Positions 1 through 7,792 of a DNA stretch of 64,000 nt are shown one piece after another. How positions within the stretch are numbered: position 1 is the first letter of the stretch; the number at the start of each line of letters is the position of its first letter. The stretch spans positions 124,001 through 188,000 of the forward strand of contig JADJVJ010000001.1 of NCBI GenBank assembly GCA_016716625.1, given 5' to 3'. The position numbers were made by a program, and so were the translations under genes. This DNA is from Nostocoides sp. (GTDB taxonomy: Bacteria; Actinomycetota; Actinomycetes; Actinomycetales; Dermatophilaceae). The notes under the pieces were generated by a model that worked only from the letters and a program-made list of their open reading frames with translations, was not told where the DNA came from and ran no database searches.

Positions 1-1
1 G

Positions 2-187
2 CATGCCGGGGTCGCGGTGCTCGCGTTCATGGTCTTCCTGCTTGCCTACACCCCATGTGTCGCAACGCTGGCCGCGCAGCGGCGGGAGATCGGTCTGCGG
101 TGGACCGCAGCCGGGGTGGCGATGCAGTTGGCGGTTGCCTACGTGCTCGCCGTGGCGGTTTTCCAGGTCGGCCGGCTGCTGTGGTGA
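2..187 (+). CDS. feoB: FeoB ferrous iron transporter, C-terminal end (partial)
   Basis: Only the last 61 residues are present; the 5' part lies before the window. FeoB is the membrane GTPase that imports Fe(II). The visible end has a membrane segment with the sequence TPCVATLAAQRRE, which matches the conserved Cys-containing C-terminal region of FeoB (family form YTPCVATLAAxRRE), then a second hydrophobic helix ending RLLW. The reading frame was taken from position 2 because only that frame gives the FeoB sequence and a stop at 185-187. The following FeoC-like gene begins at GTG 184 and overlaps this stop, so the two are translationally coupled. The identification is firm for so short a piece because the Cys-centred motif is highly characteristic. 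Confidence 0.85.
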   Translation, partial: HAGVAVLAFMVFLLAYTPCVATLAAQRREIGLRWTAAGVAMQLAVAYVLAVAVFQVGRLLW

Positions 188-489
188 GCGCCGAGTCGCG
201 GCCGGTCACCGCCGTCCTCGCGGCTCTGCAGGGCGGGGCTCGGAGCCTGGCCGAGGTTGCCGAGCGCACCGGGCTGGGGCGGGACGTCGTCGACGCGGCG
301 ATCACCCACCTGGTGCGGCTGGGCCGTCTCGAAGCGGAGGAACTTGCCATCGGCTGCCCGAGCGCAGGGTGCGGGGGATGTGCGTCCGGCACGGCCGAGG
401 GCACCGCGGGGTGCCGGTCGAGCGCGCCGTCGACTCGCCGATCCGGCCCCGTGCTCGTCGCGCTCCGGGTGTCCCGGCCGCCGGGCTAG
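184..489 (+). CDS. FeoC-like winged-helix protein with four-cysteine cluster
   Basis: A 101-residue protein starting at GTG 184 (or GTG 181), overlapping the feoB stop. Residues 5-55 have a winged-helix pattern (VTAVLAALQ...SLAEVAERTGLGRDVVDAAITHLVRLGRLE), as in FeoC. They are followed by Cys58, Cys63, Cys66 and Cys77 in the pattern CPSAGCGGC...C. In gammaproteobacterial FeoC such a cysteine group binds an Fe-S cluster and the protein modulates FeoB; position and architecture support the same role here. The last 20 residues are low-complexity and Ser/Pro/Arg-rich. What I see is the fold pattern and the cysteines; the iron-sensing role is inferred from the family and from the overlap with feoB. 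Confidence 0.7.
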   Translation: MSAESRPVTAVLAALQGGARSLAEVAERTGLGRDVVDAAITHLVRLGRLEAEELAIGCPSAGCGGCASGTAEGTAGCRSSAPSTRRSGPVLVALRVSRPPG

Positions 490-499
490 CCGCCCGCGG

Positions 500-1816
500 T
501 CAGGGATGTGCGGAGCGGACGGCGCCGACGAGAGCCGAACAGATCTGCGCGACCTCGTCGGGCTCGCTCACGTAGGGCGGCATGGTGTAGACGAGGTTGC
601 GGAACGGCCGCACCCACACCCCGGCCTCAAGCGCCGCCGCGGTCACTTCGTGGACCCGGACGGGCTCGGTGAGTTCGATGACCCCGACCCCGCCGAGGAC
701 GCGCACATCGGCCACCGAGGGCAGGTATGCCGCGCTCTGGAGTCCCAGCCTCAGCCCACCTTCCAGCCGGGAGACCTGGGCCGCGGTGTCGCGGGAGCGG
801 AGCAGGGTCAGGGAGGCCGAGGCGATGGCGCACGCGAGCGGGTTGGCCATGAAGGTCGGGCCGTGCATGAGGCCGCCGGCCTCGCCCGCGCTCACGCCCT
901 GGGCGACCTCGGCCGAGCAGAGGGTCGCCGCGAGGGAGAGGTAGCCGCCGGTGAGGGCCTTGCCCACGCAGAGGATGTCCGGGGCCGCGGAGGGCTGGCA
1001 CCACTGGCTGGCCCAGGGGCGGCCGGTGCGCCAGAGGCCGGTGGCGATCTCGTCGTGGATGACGAGGGCGCCGTGGGCTCGGGCCAATTCGCCGAGGAAC
1101 GTCACGGCCTCGGGGTGGTAGATGTGCATGCCACCGGCCCCCTGGAGGACGGGCTCAACGATGACCGCGGCAATCTCCGCAGCGTGCACGGCATACAGGG
1201 AGGCGGTGGCGGCTTTCCACGCGCTGAGGTCGGCGTCGATCCCGGCTGGGGGGCGCGGCGCGAAGACGTGTTCGGGGAGCAGGCCGCGGAAGAGGTGGTG
1301 CATGCCGCCGTCAGGGTCGGTCACGGACATGGGGGAGAAGGTGTCTCCGTGGTAGCCGCCGCGGATCGTGAAGAACCGCTGCCGCGGCCGGCCCCGCGCG
1401 ATGTGCATCTGGAGGGCCATCTTCATGGCGACCTCGACGCTCACCGACCCGGAGTCGGCGAAGAAGACGTGCTGCAGGCCCTCCGGCGCGAGCTCGAGGA
1501 GCTGTCGCCCCAGCTGGATCGCGGGTTCGTGGGTGAGGCCCCCGAACATGACATGACTCATCCGCTCGAGCTGGCCGCGGGCGGCTTCATCGAGCTCGGG
1601 GACGGCATAGCCGTGGACCGCGCACCACCAGGAACTCATCGCGTCGATGACCTCACGCCGCTGCCCGTCCGGTGCACGCAAGGTGAGCCGGACGCCGCGC
1701 GCGGATTCCACGAGGTAGGGCGTGGTCGGGGTGAGCGCGCTGGAGTACGGGTGCCAGAGGTGGTCGCGGTCGAAGGCGAGCAGGGCGGCCAGGCTGGGAT
1801 CGGCGTCCGCACTCAC
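500..1816 (-). CDS. bioA: Adenosylmethionine--8-amino-7-oxononanoate aminotransferase BioA
   Basis: A class III PLP aminotransferase that uses S-adenosylmethionine to convert KAPA to DAPA in biotin synthesis (cytosolic). The 438-residue protein has the BioA N-terminal hallmark DHLWHPYSS at residues 18-26, the substrate-site pair SSWW at 61-64, the PLP-phosphate region DSGSVSVEVA at 121-130, Asp255 in HDEIATG, and the Schiff-base lysine Lys286 in VGKALTGGY. The GTG start at 1816 was chosen because it gives the usual BioA N terminus; the frame stays open further upstream but would overlap the DUF5302 gene on the other strand. bioB and bsaP lie upstream on the same strand. No bioF or bioD is in the window. 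Confidence 0.93.
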   Translation of the reverse strand: MSADADPSLAALLAFDRDHLWHPYSSALTPTTPYLVESARGVRLTLRAPDGQRREVIDAMSSWWCAVHGYAVPELDEAARGQLERMSHVMFGGLTHEPAIQLGRQLLELAPEGLQHVFFADSGSVSVEVAMKMALQMHIARGRPRQRFFTIRGGYHGDTFSPMSVTDPDGGMHHLFRGLLPEHVFAPRPPAGIDADLSAWKAATASLYAVHAAEIAAVIVEPVLQGAGGMHIYHPEAVTFLGELARAHGALVIHDEIATGLWRTGRPWASQWCQPSAAPDILCVGKALTGGYLSLAATLCSAEVAQGVSAGEAGGLMHGPTFMANPLACAIASASLTLLRSRDTAAQVSRLEGGLRLGLQSAAYLPSVADVRVLGGVGVIELTEPVRVHEVTAAALEAGVWVRPFRNLVYTMPPYVSEPDEVAQICSALVGAVRSAHP

Positions 1817-1879
1817 GAGCTCAGCGTATGCCGCCGAAAAGACCTGGCGCCCAGGGTGCCGCCGTGTCAGGCTCGGGTC

Positions 1880-2065
1880 ATGACACCCACGACACCGGCG
1901 ACGCCCGGCGACGACGAGCTCAAGCGCAAGTTCCGCGAGGCCCTCGATCGCAAGAACGCCAAGCAGTCCGCGGGTCAGGGTGAGGGGAGCGGCCACGGCA
2001 AGGTCGACCACGCCCAGGGGCCGCGGGCGCACGCCAAGATGTTCCGCCGCAAGTCCGGGGGCTAG
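1880..2065 (+). CDS. DUF5302 family small protein
   Basis: A 61-residue, very hydrophilic protein from ATG 1880. It contains the actinobacterial DUF5302 signature: DDELKRKFREALDRKNAKQ in the first half and the basic ending KMFRRKSGG. The middle is Gly/His/Gln-rich and likely disordered. It lies on the plus strand, opposite to and between bioA and bsaP, with bioA divergent 63 bases away. Function is unknown for the family; it is widespread as a single short gene in Actinobacteria. The helical Lys/Arg-rich half suggests interaction with nucleic acid or ribosome, but that is only a guess. Confidence 0.75.
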   Translation: MTPTTPATPGDDELKRKFREALDRKNAKQSAGQGEGSGHGKVDHAQGPRAHAKMFRRKSGG

Positions 2066-2081
2066 CGACCACGCGCGGGGT

Positions 2082-2318
2082 TCAGGTCCAGGTCGAGTGC
2101 TCGACCGAACCGTGCGCGATGCAGGTCGCGGTCCAGCCCTGCGGGACAACCTGGACCTTCATCCGTCGGCGGCACTGGGTGCAGTAACGCTGCGGCTCCA
2201 GTTCGCGCATTCGCACGCACGAGTCATGCTGCCCCTCGGAGGTCGGGCCGCCACAGTGCCCGCACCAGGCACCGGGCGCACCCGGGGCGGTGTCGAGGCT
2301 CACGGCACTCAGGTCCAT
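2082..2318 (-). CDS. bsaP: Biotin synthase auxiliary protein BsaP-like
   Basis: A 78-residue Cys-rich protein whose ATG (2318) lies one base after the bioB stop, so the two are a transcriptional and probably translational unit. Cysteines are at 19, 22, 34, 46, 49 and 66, forming two CxxC knuckles (CGHC and CTQC) plus two single cysteines. Mycobacterial BioB needs a small partner encoded directly behind it (BsaP, Rv1590 type) that supports the Fe-S chemistry of the sulfur insertion step. Position, size and the paired CxxC motifs here match that partner. Whether the site holds zinc or an Fe-S cluster cannot be told from sequence. No separate Shine-Dalgarno is evident, which fits coupling to bioB. 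Confidence 0.72.
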   Translation of the reverse strand: MDLSAVSLDTAPGAPGAWCGHCGGPTSEGQHDSCVRMRELEPQRYCTQCRRRMKVQVVPQGWTATCIAHGSVEHSTWT

Positions 2319-2319
2319 C

Positions 2320-3333
2320 TCAGAGGGTCTCGTTGAGCGCCTTGATCGGCATGTTGAGTTCCTGGAGGAGGGCGAGGTCCTCGCGGGGGTCCCGGCCAAG
2401 CGTGGTCAGGTAGTTCCCCACGATGACCGCGTTGATCCCACCGAGGAGGCCATCCCTGGTGCCGAGGTCACCCAGGGTGAGCTCCCGGCCGCCGGCATAC
2501 CGAAGAATGGTGCGCGGCAAGGCGAGTCGGAAGGCCGCGATCGTGCGCAGGGCATCGTTGGCGGACATCGGTTCGAGGTCACCGAAGGGCGTCCCGGGCC
2601 GCGGGTTGAGGAAGTTCAGCGGCACCTCGTGGGGCTCGAGCTCGGCGAGCTGGGCCGCGAGTTCGGCCCGCTGTTCGAGGGTTTCGCCCATGCCGACCAA
2701 GCCGCCGCAACACAGCTCCATGCCGGAGGCCTTGACCATGAGGCAGGTGTCCCAGCGTTCGTCCCAGGTGTGGGTCGTCACGACGTGGGGGAAGTAGGAG
2801 CGGCCCGCCTCGAGGTTGTGGTTGTACCGGTGAATGCCCATGTCGACCAGGTCGTCGACCTGCTCCTGGGTGAGCATGCCGATCGAGGCGGCGACGTGGA
2901 TGTCGACCGCGGCGCGGATGGCGGCGACGCCTTCACGGAGTTGTTCCATGAGCCGCTCATCCGGTCCGCGCACCGCGGCGACGATGCAGAACTCGCTGGC
3001 CCCGGTCGCCGCGGTCTGCTTGGCGGCCCGGACGAGCTCGGGGATGTTGAGCCAGACCGAACGCACCGGCGAGGTGAACTGTCCACTCTGCGAACAGAAG
3101 TGACAGTCCTCGGGGCAACCGCCGGTCTTCAGCGAGACGATGCCCTCGACCTCGACCTCGGGACCCTGGTAACGCATCCGGACCTCGTGCGCGAGCGCGA
3201 GCAGGCCTTCGAGGTCGGCATCGCTGGTCTGCAGCACGGCGAGGATCTGCTCGTACCGCAGCGGTTCACCGCGCTCGAGCACCTGCTCTCGCGCGGTCGC
3301 GAGGATGTCGTGGTCGGTCACCTGGGTGGTCAT
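2320..3333 (-). CDS. bioB: Biotin synthase BioB
   Basis: A radical-SAM enzyme that inserts sulfur into dethiobiotin to make biotin. The 337-residue protein has the radical-SAM motif Cys73-x3-Cys77-x2-Cys80 (GGCPEDCHFCSQS), the BioB-specific segment MELCCGGLVGMGE, the YNHNLEAGR motif, and the C-terminal GGRE plus NAVIVGNYLTTLG. Length is normal for BioB. It heads a two-gene unit with bsaP (1 bp spacing); bioA follows on the same strand after the oppositely oriented DUF5302 gene. The 95-base gap upstream to the glu transporter holds one GTATGCCG octamer; no convincing BirA or BioQ operator was seen. Confidence 0.96.
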   Translation of the reverse strand: MTTQVTDHDILATAREQVLERGEPLRYEQILAVLQTSDADLEGLLALAHEVRMRYQGPEVEVEGIVSLKTGGCPEDCHFCSQSGQFTSPVRSVWLNIPELVRAAKQTAATGASEFCIVAAVRGPDERLMEQLREGVAAIRAAVDIHVAASIGMLTQEQVDDLVDMGIHRYNHNLEAGRSYFPHVVTTHTWDERWDTCLMVKASGMELCCGGLVGMGETLEQRAELAAQLAELEPHEVPLNFLNPRPGTPFGDLEPMSANDALRTIAAFRLALPRTILRYAGGRELTLGDLGTRDGLLGGINAVIVGNYLTTLGRDPREDLALLQELNMPIKALNETL

Positions 3334-3428
3334 GCGCCCGATTCTTCCGTATGCCGTGGGCTCTCTCGGCCACGGTGGGAAGGTTCGGCGGCCAGCTCGC
3401 CGGGCAGCCTATCGCTCACGTGCCCGGG

Positions 3429-4418
3429 TCAGTCCTTGTCGTTCGGGCGTTCGCGGAAGTCCTCCAACCGCTCCTCGACCCGCTCGATACCGCGCTCCAC
3501 GCCATGCCTGACGTGCCGCGCGCCCGCGGTCGTGGGGACACCCGGTGCGCCGGCTCCCTGGACCAGGGTGGGTGCAGCCGTGGTGACCGGGCCGGCCTGC
3601 GTGCCGGCTCGGCTGAGGCGCTCCTGGATGAGCGAGGCAACCTTGGTGAGCGCGTAGTTGAGCGCGATGAACATGAGCGCGGCGAAGAGGTACGCGGGCA
3701 CGGTGTTCGAGTAGGCCGAGCCCAGGGTCTTGGACCAAGTGAGCAACTCGGGGTAGGTGATCGCCGTGCCGAGGGCGCTGTCCTTGAGGACGACGACGAG
3801 CTGCCCAACGAGCGCTGGGAGCATTGCCTTGAGGGCCTGCGGGAGCTGGATGGTGCGCAAGGTCTGGCCGTCCGTGAGACCGATCGAGAGCCCGGCTTCA
3901 CGTTGGCCCGCGGGGAGGCCGAAAACACCGGAGCGCACGAGCTCAGCGATGACCGACCCGTTGTAGAGCGTGAGGGCGAGCACGACCGCCAGCAGTGGGG
4001 CGATGTCGGCGGGGATGCTCGGCGTCCGCGCGAACCAGCCGTAGTAGGCGAACACCATCATCATGTAGACCGGCACCGCGCGGAAGAACTCGACGACCGC
4101 GCCACAGAACCAGCGGATGGCCTTGACCTGGGAGAGCCGGCCCATCCCGAAGATGATCCCGAAGATGCCCGCGAAGAGCACCGAGAGCAGAGCGGCCTTG
4201 ATGGTCCCCCACAGGCCGGGGAGAAGGTACTCGGTCCACGCTGCCGGGTCGGCAAAGGGCGACCACTTGGCCCCGGTCAGCTGCCCCCGGTCGGCGAGCT
4301 TGGCGACGGCAAGGTAGAGCACCCCGACGGCGAGAATGGCCCCCACGATGGTGAGGATCCGGTGACGGGCCCGAGCCTTCGGCCCCGGGGCGTCGAAGAG
4401 GACGGTCTGAGTGCTCAT
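3429..4418 (-). CDS. gluD: Glutamate ABC transporter permease GluD
   Basis: An inner-membrane permease of the polar amino-acid ABC importer family (HisM/GluD type). The 329-residue protein has an N-terminal anchor helix (about residues 20-42), a periplasmic stretch, then the permease core starting GLWGTIKAALLSV. The EAA loop that contacts the ATPase reads QREAGLSIGLTDGQTLRTIQLPQA. The C-terminal 50 residues are a charged, Pro/Thr-rich extension after SLIQERLSRAG, ending in an acidic/basic helix, as seen in other actinobacterial GluD proteins. The start overlaps the gluC stop by four bases (ATGA). It is the last gene of gluABCD. Confidence 0.9.
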   Translation of the reverse strand: MSTQTVLFDAPGPKARARHRILTIVGAILAVGVLYLAVAKLADRGQLTGAKWSPFADPAAWTEYLLPGLWGTIKAALLSVLFAGIFGIIFGMGRLSQVKAIRWFCGAVVEFFRAVPVYMMMVFAYYGWFARTPSIPADIAPLLAVVLALTLYNGSVIAELVRSGVFGLPAGQREAGLSIGLTDGQTLRTIQLPQALKAMLPALVGQLVVVLKDSALGTAITYPELLTWSKTLGSAYSNTVPAYLFAALMFIALNYALTKVASLIQERLSRAGTQAGPVTTAAPTLVQGAGAPGVPTTAGARHVRHGVERGIERVEERLEDFRERPNDKD

Positions 4419-5080
4419 CGCTTCACCGCCAGGCGCTGGGACATCGAGGTGAAGAGCACCCCGAGGGGCAGCGTGAGGAGGACGAAGCCGAGTGCGAAGA
4501 GGAAGAAGATCGGCAACTGGGCGCCTTCGTTCTCGGTGATCTTGGACAGCGTCCCGGCGGCTTCGGTGGCGCCCAGGATGAGCGCTGCGACGGTCGTGTT
4601 CTTGATGAGCGCGATGAGGGTCGACCCCAGGGGTGCGATCGCCCCCCGGAACGCCTGCGGAAGCAGCACCTCGCGCAGCGACTGGGCGAAGGTCAGCCCG
4701 ATCGAGCGGGCCGCCTCGGCCTGGCCCGCCGGAATGGTGTTGACTCCGCTGCGCAGGGCCTCACAGACGAAGGCGGCGTGATAGACGGACAGCATGATGA
4801 CGGCCCACCAGTACGCGTTGGTGGAGGCCTGCTCGGAGATCTGCAGGCCGAGCAGCAGGCTCAGCCCGAGGACGCTGAACACCATGAGCAGGGTCAGCGG
4901 TGTGTTGCGGATGATGTTGACGTATGCCGTGCCCAAGCCCCTGAGCACGGCGACCGGGGAGACGCGCATGATCGCCACCACGGTGCCGATCAGCAGCGAA
5001 CCGATGGCAGCGAGCACCGAGAGCTGGATCGTGACCCAGAATGCGCCGAGCACGTTGTAGTTGCTGAGGATGTCGCCCAT
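4415..5080 (-). CDS. gluC: Glutamate ABC transporter permease GluC
   Basis: The second permease of the heterodimeric glutamate importer, 221 residues. The membrane core starts GAFWVTIQLSVLAAIGSLLIG, followed by RNTPLTLLMVF and the ATPase-contacting EAA loop PAGQAEAARSIGLTFAQSLREVLLPQAFRG. ATG 5080 was preferred to the GTG three bases upstream because GAAGG lies six bases before the ATG. It overlaps gluD by four bases. A 79-base gap containing a 9-bp stem hairpin separates it from gluB, a common way to keep the binding protein more abundant than the permeases. Confidence 0.92.
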   Translation of the reverse strand: MGDILSNYNVLGAFWVTIQLSVLAAIGSLLIGTVVAIMRVSPVAVLRGLGTAYVNIIRNTPLTLLMVFSVLGLSLLLGLQISEQASTNAYWWAVIMLSVYHAAFVCEALRSGVNTIPAGQAEAARSIGLTFAQSLREVLLPQAFRGAIAPLGSTLIALIKNTTVAALILGATEAAGTLSKITENEGAQLPIFFLFALGFVLLTLPLGVLFTSMSQRLAVKR

Positions 5081-5116
5081 CACGCACCTTCACACGTCAG
5101 AGGAGGCCATCGGTGC

Positions 5117-5142
5117 GCCGCCCGCCCCGGTGAGCGGGCGGC
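5117..5142. terminator. Intra-operon stem-loop between gluB and gluC
   Basis: A perfect 9-bp GC stem (GCCGCCCGC at 5117-5125 with GCGGGCGGC at 5134-5142) and an 8-base loop lie just after the gluB stop and before gluC. No U-tract follows. It probably acts as an attenuator or as a 3' stabiliser of the binding-protein message. Confidence 0.55.
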
Positions 5143-5159
5143 ATACCGACCGGGGTTGG

Positions 5160-5975
5160 TCAGCTGCAGGCGTCAGCGGCCGGCGGGTTGCCAGCACCGG
5201 GCTTGAAACCGGCCGGGCCGAGGTTGGCGTCGACCGCCTTCTGCCACTCGCCGCTGTCGACCATCTTCTTCAGGGCCGCGTTGACCTGCTCGCAGAGCGC
5301 CTTGTCGCCCTTCTTGAGGCCGACGCCGTAACGCTCCTCGGAGAAGGTGTTGCCGACGACCTTGAGCTTGCCCTTGTACTGCTCCTGTGCGGCGAAGCCG
5401 GCGAGGATGGTGTTGTCCGTGGTGAGGGCGTCGATGGTCCCCGCATCCAGGGCAGCCACACACTCGGAGTAGGTGCCGAACTCCTGGAGGTTGACCCCGG
5501 GCACCTTGTCCTTGATCTTCTGGGCCGAGGTGGAGCCGGTGACCGAGCAGAGCTTCTTGCCGGCGAGGCTGTCCGGGCCGGTGATGTCGCTGTTATCGGC
5601 GCGGACGAGGAGGTCCTGGCCGGCGATGAAGTACGGCCCCGCGAAGGACACCGACTCCTTGCGCTTGTCGGTGATGGAGTACGTCGCAAAGATCAGCGTC
5701 ACCTGGCCCGTGGAGAGCAGGGTCTCGCGCTGGGCGCTGGGTGCCTGGATGAACTCGGGGGTCTTGCCGAGTTCCTTCGCAACGTACTTCGCCACGTCGA
5801 CGTCGAGGCCCTTGTAGTCGCTGCCCACCTTGAGGCCGAGGCCGGGCTGGTCGAACTTGATACCGACCTTCATCGTGTCACCGCCGCCGCCTGCGCCACC
5901 GCTAGAGCCGCAGGCGGATGCGGTGAGAGCGAGAGCCGTGGCGGCGAGGGCCGCACCGATCTGGCGTACCTTCAT
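5160..5975 (-). CDS. gluB: Glutamate-binding lipoprotein GluB
   Basis: The extracytoplasmic solute-binding protein of the glutamate importer, family SBP_bac_3, 271 residues. A lipoprotein signal peptide with basic start MKVRQ and a hydrophobic stretch ends at TASAC, with Cys22 the predicted lipidation site; the Ala at -3 is a slightly relaxed lipobox. The mature part has the family landmarks YKGLDVDVAKYVAKELG, ATYSITDKRKESVSFAGPY and the second-lobe DALTTDN. A strong Shine-Dalgarno (AAGGAGG, about 7 bases before the ATG) marks the start and suggests high expression. It lies between gluA (upstream) and gluC. Confidence 0.93.
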   Translation of the reverse strand: MKVRQIGAALAATALALTASACGSSGGAGGGGDTMKVGIKFDQPGLGLKVGSDYKGLDVDVAKYVAKELGKTPEFIQAPSAQRETLLSTGQVTLIFATYSITDKRKESVSFAGPYFIAGQDLLVRADNSDITGPDSLAGKKLCSVTGSTSAQKIKDKVPGVNLQEFGTYSECVAALDAGTIDALTTDNTILAGFAAQEQYKGKLKVVGNTFSEERYGVGLKKGDKALCEQVNAALKKMVDSGEWQKAVDANLGPAGFKPGAGNPPAADACS

Positions 5976-6064
5976 AAGATTTCCTCCTTGGTTGGGGCTG
6001 AGCGTCCGAACGGGTATGCCGTGTGCTCACCGATTGCGTGTCTCGGCAGTGAGCAGGTGGCGGG

Positions 6065-6805
6065 TCAGTGGGTGAGGATCTTGGAGAGGAAGTCCTTGGC
6101 GCGTTCGCTCGTGGGGTTGGTGAAGAAGGTCTCCGGGTCGGCCTGTTCGACGATCTGCCCGCCGTCGAGGAAGACGACCCGGTTGGCGGCCTTGCGCGCG
6201 AAGCCCATCTCGTGGGTGACGACGATCATCGTCATGCCGGAACGAGCGAGCTCCACCATGACGTCGAGGACCTCGTTGATCATCTCCGGGTCCAGCGCAG
6301 AGGTCGGTTCGTCGAAGAGCATGACCTTGGGGTTCATGGCCAGGGACCGGGCGATGGCGACGCGCTGCTGCTGGCCGCCGGAGAGTTGCGCCGGGTACTT
6401 CGCGGCCTGGTGAGCCACGCCGACCCGCTCGAGGAGTTCCCTGGCGCGCGTGTCGGCCTCTGCCTTGGGGACGCCGCGGACCTTGATCGGACCCAGGGTG
6501 ACGTTCTCCAGGATCGTCTTGTGCGCGAAGAGGTTGAAGGACTGGAACACCATGCCCACGTCGGCGCGCAGGTCGGCGAGGGCCTTGCCCTCCTCGGGCA
6601 ACTGCTTGCCGTCAATGCTGATCGAGCCGGTCTCGAAGGTCTCCAAGCGGTTGATCGTCCGGCACAGGGTCGACTTGCCGGATCCGGACGGCCCGATGAG
6701 GATGACAACCTCGCCTTTGCCAACGGTGAGGTTGATGTCCTTGAGGACATGCAGGTCACCGAAGTGCTTGTTGACGTCTTGCATGACGACGAGTGGCTCA
6801 GCCAT
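6065..6805 (-). CDS. gluA: Glutamate ABC transporter ATP-binding protein GluA
   Basis: The ATPase of the glutamate importer, 246 residues. Walker A GPSGSGKST is at 38-46, the Q-loop at VFQSFNLF, the signature LSGGQQQR at 141-148, Walker B VMLFDEP with Asp165-Glu166, and the switch His in VTHEMGFA. ATG 6805 was chosen over the longer frame because it gives the normal family N terminus. TAGGGT (reverse complement of 6814-6819) lies 8 bases before it and fits a -10 box giving an almost leaderless transcript. This is the first gene of the classic actinobacterial order gluA-gluB-gluC-gluD. Confidence 0.94.
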   Translation of the reverse strand: MAEPLVVMQDVNKHFGDLHVLKDINLTVGKGEVVILIGPSGSGKSTLCRTINRLETFETGSISIDGKQLPEEGKALADLRADVGMVFQSFNLFAHKTILENVTLGPIKVRGVPKAEADTRARELLERVGVAHQAAKYPAQLSGGQQQRVAIARSLAMNPKVMLFDEPTSALDPEMINEVLDVMVELARSGMTMIVVTHEMGFARKAANRVVFLDGGQIVEQADPETFFTNPTSERAKDFLSKILTH

Positions 6806-6925
6806 GCACGCTGACCCTAGCCGCTCAGGGCGGCGGGGGCTACCGCGGGGCGAGATCGTCACCCCAGAGGTACGCGGCATACGGCGGTCAGCCTGGGGCG
6901 GGCGTCATGCGCCGACGGCATACGG

Positions 6926-7648
6926 TCAGCCGAAGAGGTTACCCAGTCCGCTCGTCGGGGACTGGCCGGTGCCCTGACCGCCGCCAGGGTTGACCGACTC
7001 GGACGGCTGGACGAGGACGTAGCCCTGACCACCGAAGGCCATCTGGAGCATCTCGCCGGTGCCGCCGCGCAGCATCGAGCCGATGCCGCCGGTGTCGACG
7101 CGGACGTCCATGGAGACCCCCGAGGTCCACAGCACGACGGCCTGGGCGTCGGCGAAGGTCGGCGAGGAGGCCACATCGAGGGCGACCGGGTCGCCCTTGG
7201 TGGTCACCGCGACGTACCCGGTGCCGCGCAGCGAGACGTTGTAGAGGCCGCCGGTCATCGCCGCACCGCGGGCTTGGATGCGGTGGATGTCCCAGGCGAT
7301 GGAGCTGCTGAAGGCCAGGACGTTGTTGCCGTTGACGGAGATCGCGTCGTTCTCCAGGTACATGACCTGGATCTCGCTGGCCTGTTCGGCGACGAAGAGC
7401 TCTCCCGAACCGGAGCAGGTCATCACGGAGACACCCTCGCCGGTCACTGCGGACTTGAACATCTTCGAGAGGCCGCTGGACTGCTTCGTGAAGCGCACGT
7501 CACCCTGGTAGGCGACCATCGAGCCGGTCTTGGCCATGACCTCGCCGTAGCGCATGTCGATGCGGAGGAGCTTCTTGTTCTGCAGCGAGAACGGGTCCTG
7601 GGACTCCTTCTCGCGGAAGTCGGTGAAGAGTGAGCCGTGGATCGTCAT
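6926..7648 (-). CDS. AIM24 family protein
   Basis: A 240-residue soluble protein of the AIM24 (TerD-neighbour, all-beta) family, named after a yeast mitochondrial protein; the bacterial role is not settled. Family features seen here are the start FREKESQDPFSLQNKKLLRI, the conserved GSMVAYQGDVRF, the GLYNVSLRGTGYVAVTTKGDP region, and the glycine-rich end GGTGEMLQMAFGGQGYVLVQPSE. The tail (about residues 217-240) is Gly/Ser/Pro-rich. It is divergent from the proline-rich gene at 7793, with 144 bases between them carrying promoters for both. Confidence 0.85.
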   Translation of the reverse strand: MTIHGSLFTDFREKESQDPFSLQNKKLLRIDMRYGEVMAKTGSMVAYQGDVRFTKQSSGLSKMFKSAVTGEGVSVMTCSGSGELFVAEQASEIQVMYLENDAISVNGNNVLAFSSSIAWDIHRIQARGAAMTGGLYNVSLRGTGYVAVTTKGDPVALDVASSPTFADAQAVVLWTSGVSMDVRVDTGGIGSMLRGGTGEMLQMAFGGQGYVLVQPSESVNPGGGQGTGQSPTSGLGNLFG

Positions 7649-7747
7649 GGTCCTTACGTGCCTTTCGTCTGCCGGGATGGAGGCGTTTCGGCGCCGGGGT
7701 GGGGGCGCCGCTCGTTCCCGACGCTAGCCGAGGCGGGCCCGCGGATC

Positions 7748-7753
7748 TATGGT
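7748..7753 (+). promoter_or_regulatory. Probable -10 box for the proline-rich gene
   Basis: TATGGT at 7748-7753 fits the actinobacterial TAnnnT -10 consensus and lies 39 bases before ATG 7793; GGGAGG at 7781-7786 is the Shine-Dalgarno. No clear -35 was found. Confidence 0.4.
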
Positions 7754-7792
7754 GGGCAGGGAGAATTCAGGACAGGATCAGGGAGGCCACCG

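Noticed and set aside
257..2065. 602-codon plus-strand frame over feoC, bioA and DUF5302
   Set aside because: Only the last 61 codons (from 1880) form a recognisable protein. The rest is antisense to bioA.
3334..3428. Biotin operator (BirA/BioQ type) upstream of bioB
   Set aside because: No dyad of the expected kind is visible. The only striking word is the GTATGCCG octamer that is found everywhere.
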